From contig OZ038423.1 of NCBI GenBank assembly GCA_964036155.1, forward strand, positions 5,285,249 through 5,349,248: a stretch of 64,000 nt of DNA, given 5' to 3'. Shown here piece after piece: positions 63,001-64,000 of the stretch. The DNA comes from Diploscapter coronatus. Lineage: Eukaryota > Nematoda > Chromadorea > Rhabditida > Rhabditidae. The notes beneath the pieces are model-generated. The model saw nothing but the letters and a program-made list of their open reading frames with translations, ran no database searches and was not told the DNA's origin. A program made the translations under genes and the position numbers. Each line of letters opens with the position of its first letter. The stretch's first letter is position 1.

Positions 63001-64000
63001 TAGAGTTTCTTGCATAGTAACAACTCTTCCTGTGTGCTTCTTTCACTCTACTCAACTCCCGATCCTCTAGTCAATCTCTAAAAATTAGACCTCTAAAAAA
63101 TGGCTCGGAAACTTATCAAACGCTTCCGAAATCTCTTGAGGAGGATTTTCTGTGAGTCAACTAGAAACTGCATGAAAAATGAATTGAAAAAACAATTTTG
63201 ATATGTTGTTTACAGTAACCTCATATTATTGAGGAGAATGTATAGAAATTAGTTGGAGGACAAAGTTTCGGATTAGCGACAATGAATCACTCATCTATTC
63301 AAAGCCTTCGGGTTCTATTTATCTGCTAAAGATTTTGTAGTTGAATAAAATTCAATTCTTCGGAAAATGCAATGCAAAGTTTCATTTGACACTTTATACT
63401 TTGATTATTGTAAATGGCTGAAAATGGGCGGAAATATATGTTAGCTTCATTTTCAGTTTCAAAAGATAAGCATTAGGCAAACGATGGCTGCTAATTTGCA
63501 GATTTCTGCGCGTTCAATCTCCAGTCCAGCTTTCTATTTCTCCGACTGTCTTCATCATTACCTTTCCTAATCTATCTCTTCCTTCCTTCAAGCATGCATT
63601 TATACATTTTCAACCACAACCAGAATGAAGCCTCAATGTATTTTTCGAATTTCTACATTATCACTCCATTTTCGTTCTTTTTCTCTCATTTTCCGTCCCT
63701 ATTTCCTCGTTCGTCGTTTGGCTTTTTCTTTCTATTAGACACAGAAATTTTTGCACTCTCTGTTCTCTGCTTATTCTTGCTTCTCTGCGTCCATTGACCT
63801 AGAAAAGTGCTCCTCGAGCAAAAGTCCTTTTCCTGGTTGTTTTTTCTTTCGCGGTCTTCGCTTTTTTCCTCTCGAATAATTGCTTACAATTAGAGCCATG
63901 GACCCTTCGGAGATAAATCAACTGCTTCTGCAAAACTATTACTACCAAATGTTGGCTAGTCAGAACATCCCAATTGTGACCGCATCCCTTACCGCACAGG
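54048..64000 (+). CDS. Unidentified Gln/Asn/Ser-rich protein, 5' part (runs off right edge)
   Basis: Plus-strand exons, all ending in phase 1: 54048-54105 (MSKFKGYNDVEMKEDDPDR), 54741-54819 with its own ATG (MDQDFSHIETTDKETILKK, then IKQELVN), 56801-57028, 57077-57106 (30-nt cassette), 59433-59576, 60606-60686, 62068-62133, and a last one from about 63896 to the window end (DPSEINQLLLQNYYYQML). Either of the first two can splice to 56801. The second can also extend back to 54694 and be joined to the first. The encoded sequence is hydrophilic and rich in Gln, Asn, Met and Ser (GQFQVQQNGVHSGDSLTMQN). IKQE fits the SUMO-acceptor consensus. This composition is usual in N-terminal regions of transcription regulators, but no DNA-binding domain lies in the window, so I do not name it. 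The 57028 junction uses a GC donor. The last exon needs TAGAG as acceptor to keep phase. Confidence 0.6.
54694..54819 (+). CDS. Alternative first exon of the unidentified gene
   Basis: The ATG at 54741 lies a few bases after CACATTAG. An upstream acceptor (TTTTCTAG at 54693) gives an in-frame open extension (VAVIQFLVCHISN) that is phase-compatible with the exon at 54048. So the region can act either as an internal exon or as an independent start. The ATG-initiated form has a cleaner hydrophilic N-terminus. Confidence 0.5.
57107..58621 (+). other. Intron of the unidentified gene, nothing recognised
   Basis: Pyrimidine-leaning on plus. No exon with motif or phase support was found. Confidence 0.45.
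58622..58984. repeat. ~360-bp imperfect palindrome (long foldback)
   Basis: The whole segment folds on itself around position 58,800. The inner arms CTCAGCCGAACGTT (ending 58788) and AACGTTCGGCTGAG (from 58809) are perfectly complementary. The outer arms 58622-58691 and 58915-58984 match at 54 of 70 positions by hand count, with many of the differences transitions. One arm carries a short CTCAGCTGC duplication. Similarity to the left beyond 58622 fades. It lies in an intron of the plus-strand gene. It is best explained as a non-autonomous foldback/MITE element. Confidence 0.75.
62134..63895 (+). other. Intron and possible internal promoter
   Basis: A short basic open frame at about 63101-63151 (MARKLIKRFRNLLRRIF) ends at a GTGAGT donor and could be an alternative first exon, but its phase does not fit the exon at 63896. 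The rest is CT-rich on plus. Confidence 0.35.

Noticed and set aside
1..64000. CRISPR arrays, rRNA genes, bacterial operons, phage genes
   Set aside because: None seen. The splice structure and gene families are those of an animal nuclear genome.

Overview
The window looks like animal nuclear DNA, most likely from a nematode. It is AT-rich. Genes are cut into many short exons, small introns run about 42-60 nt alongside multi-kilobase ones, and almost every acceptor reads TTTCAG or a close variant. All gene models were built by hand, from conserved protein motifs plus exact phase agreement across GT-AG (rarely GC-AG) junctions. No species is claimed.

Layout. From 1 to about 23.5 kb the minus strand is transcribed. 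It carries a Caskin-type scaffold gene (six ankyrin repeats, an SH3 domain, then a Pro/Ser/Asn-rich part that runs off the left edge). Its large introns hold a dead mariner-family transposon (4865-6177) and a 1-kb repeat island (15.2-16.2 kb). From 24 to 32 kb is a compact cluster of small genes: a tentative acidic protein (24.45 kb, +), a convincing GPI-anchored Ly6/three-finger protein (25.9-26.75 kb, -), a 148-bp hairpin repeat (28.05 kb), a tentative 67-residue gene (28.65-28.98 kb, -), a short nuclear-receptor-like protein with only a DNA-binding domain (30.27-31.27 kb, +) and a tentative 126-residue F-box-like gene (31.6-32.2 kb, -). From about 32.2 to 50.7 kb the plus strand carries liprin-beta (hlb-1 in C. 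elegans): 26 coding exons, an N-terminal coiled coil and three SAM domains. From 54.0 kb to the right edge the plus strand carries the 5' part of a Gln/Asn/Met/Ser-rich protein with alternative first exons, which I could not name.

How the genes relate. Caskin and liprin-beta are both SAM/ankyrin-type scaffolds of synapses and the cortical cytoskeleton (established for the families). Their proximity may be chance. Introns are strongly pyrimidine-rich on the sense strand, so the skew marks the direction of transcription: minus on the left, plus on the right. It also explains most spurious Ser/Phe/Leu-rich open frames.

Most worth checking: the nuclear-receptor-like protein with a displaced zinc ligand and no ligand-binding domain; three in-phase donors and a 42-nt in-frame intron in liprin-beta; three GC-AG introns; and a roughly 360-bp imperfect palindrome at 58.6-59.0 kb.
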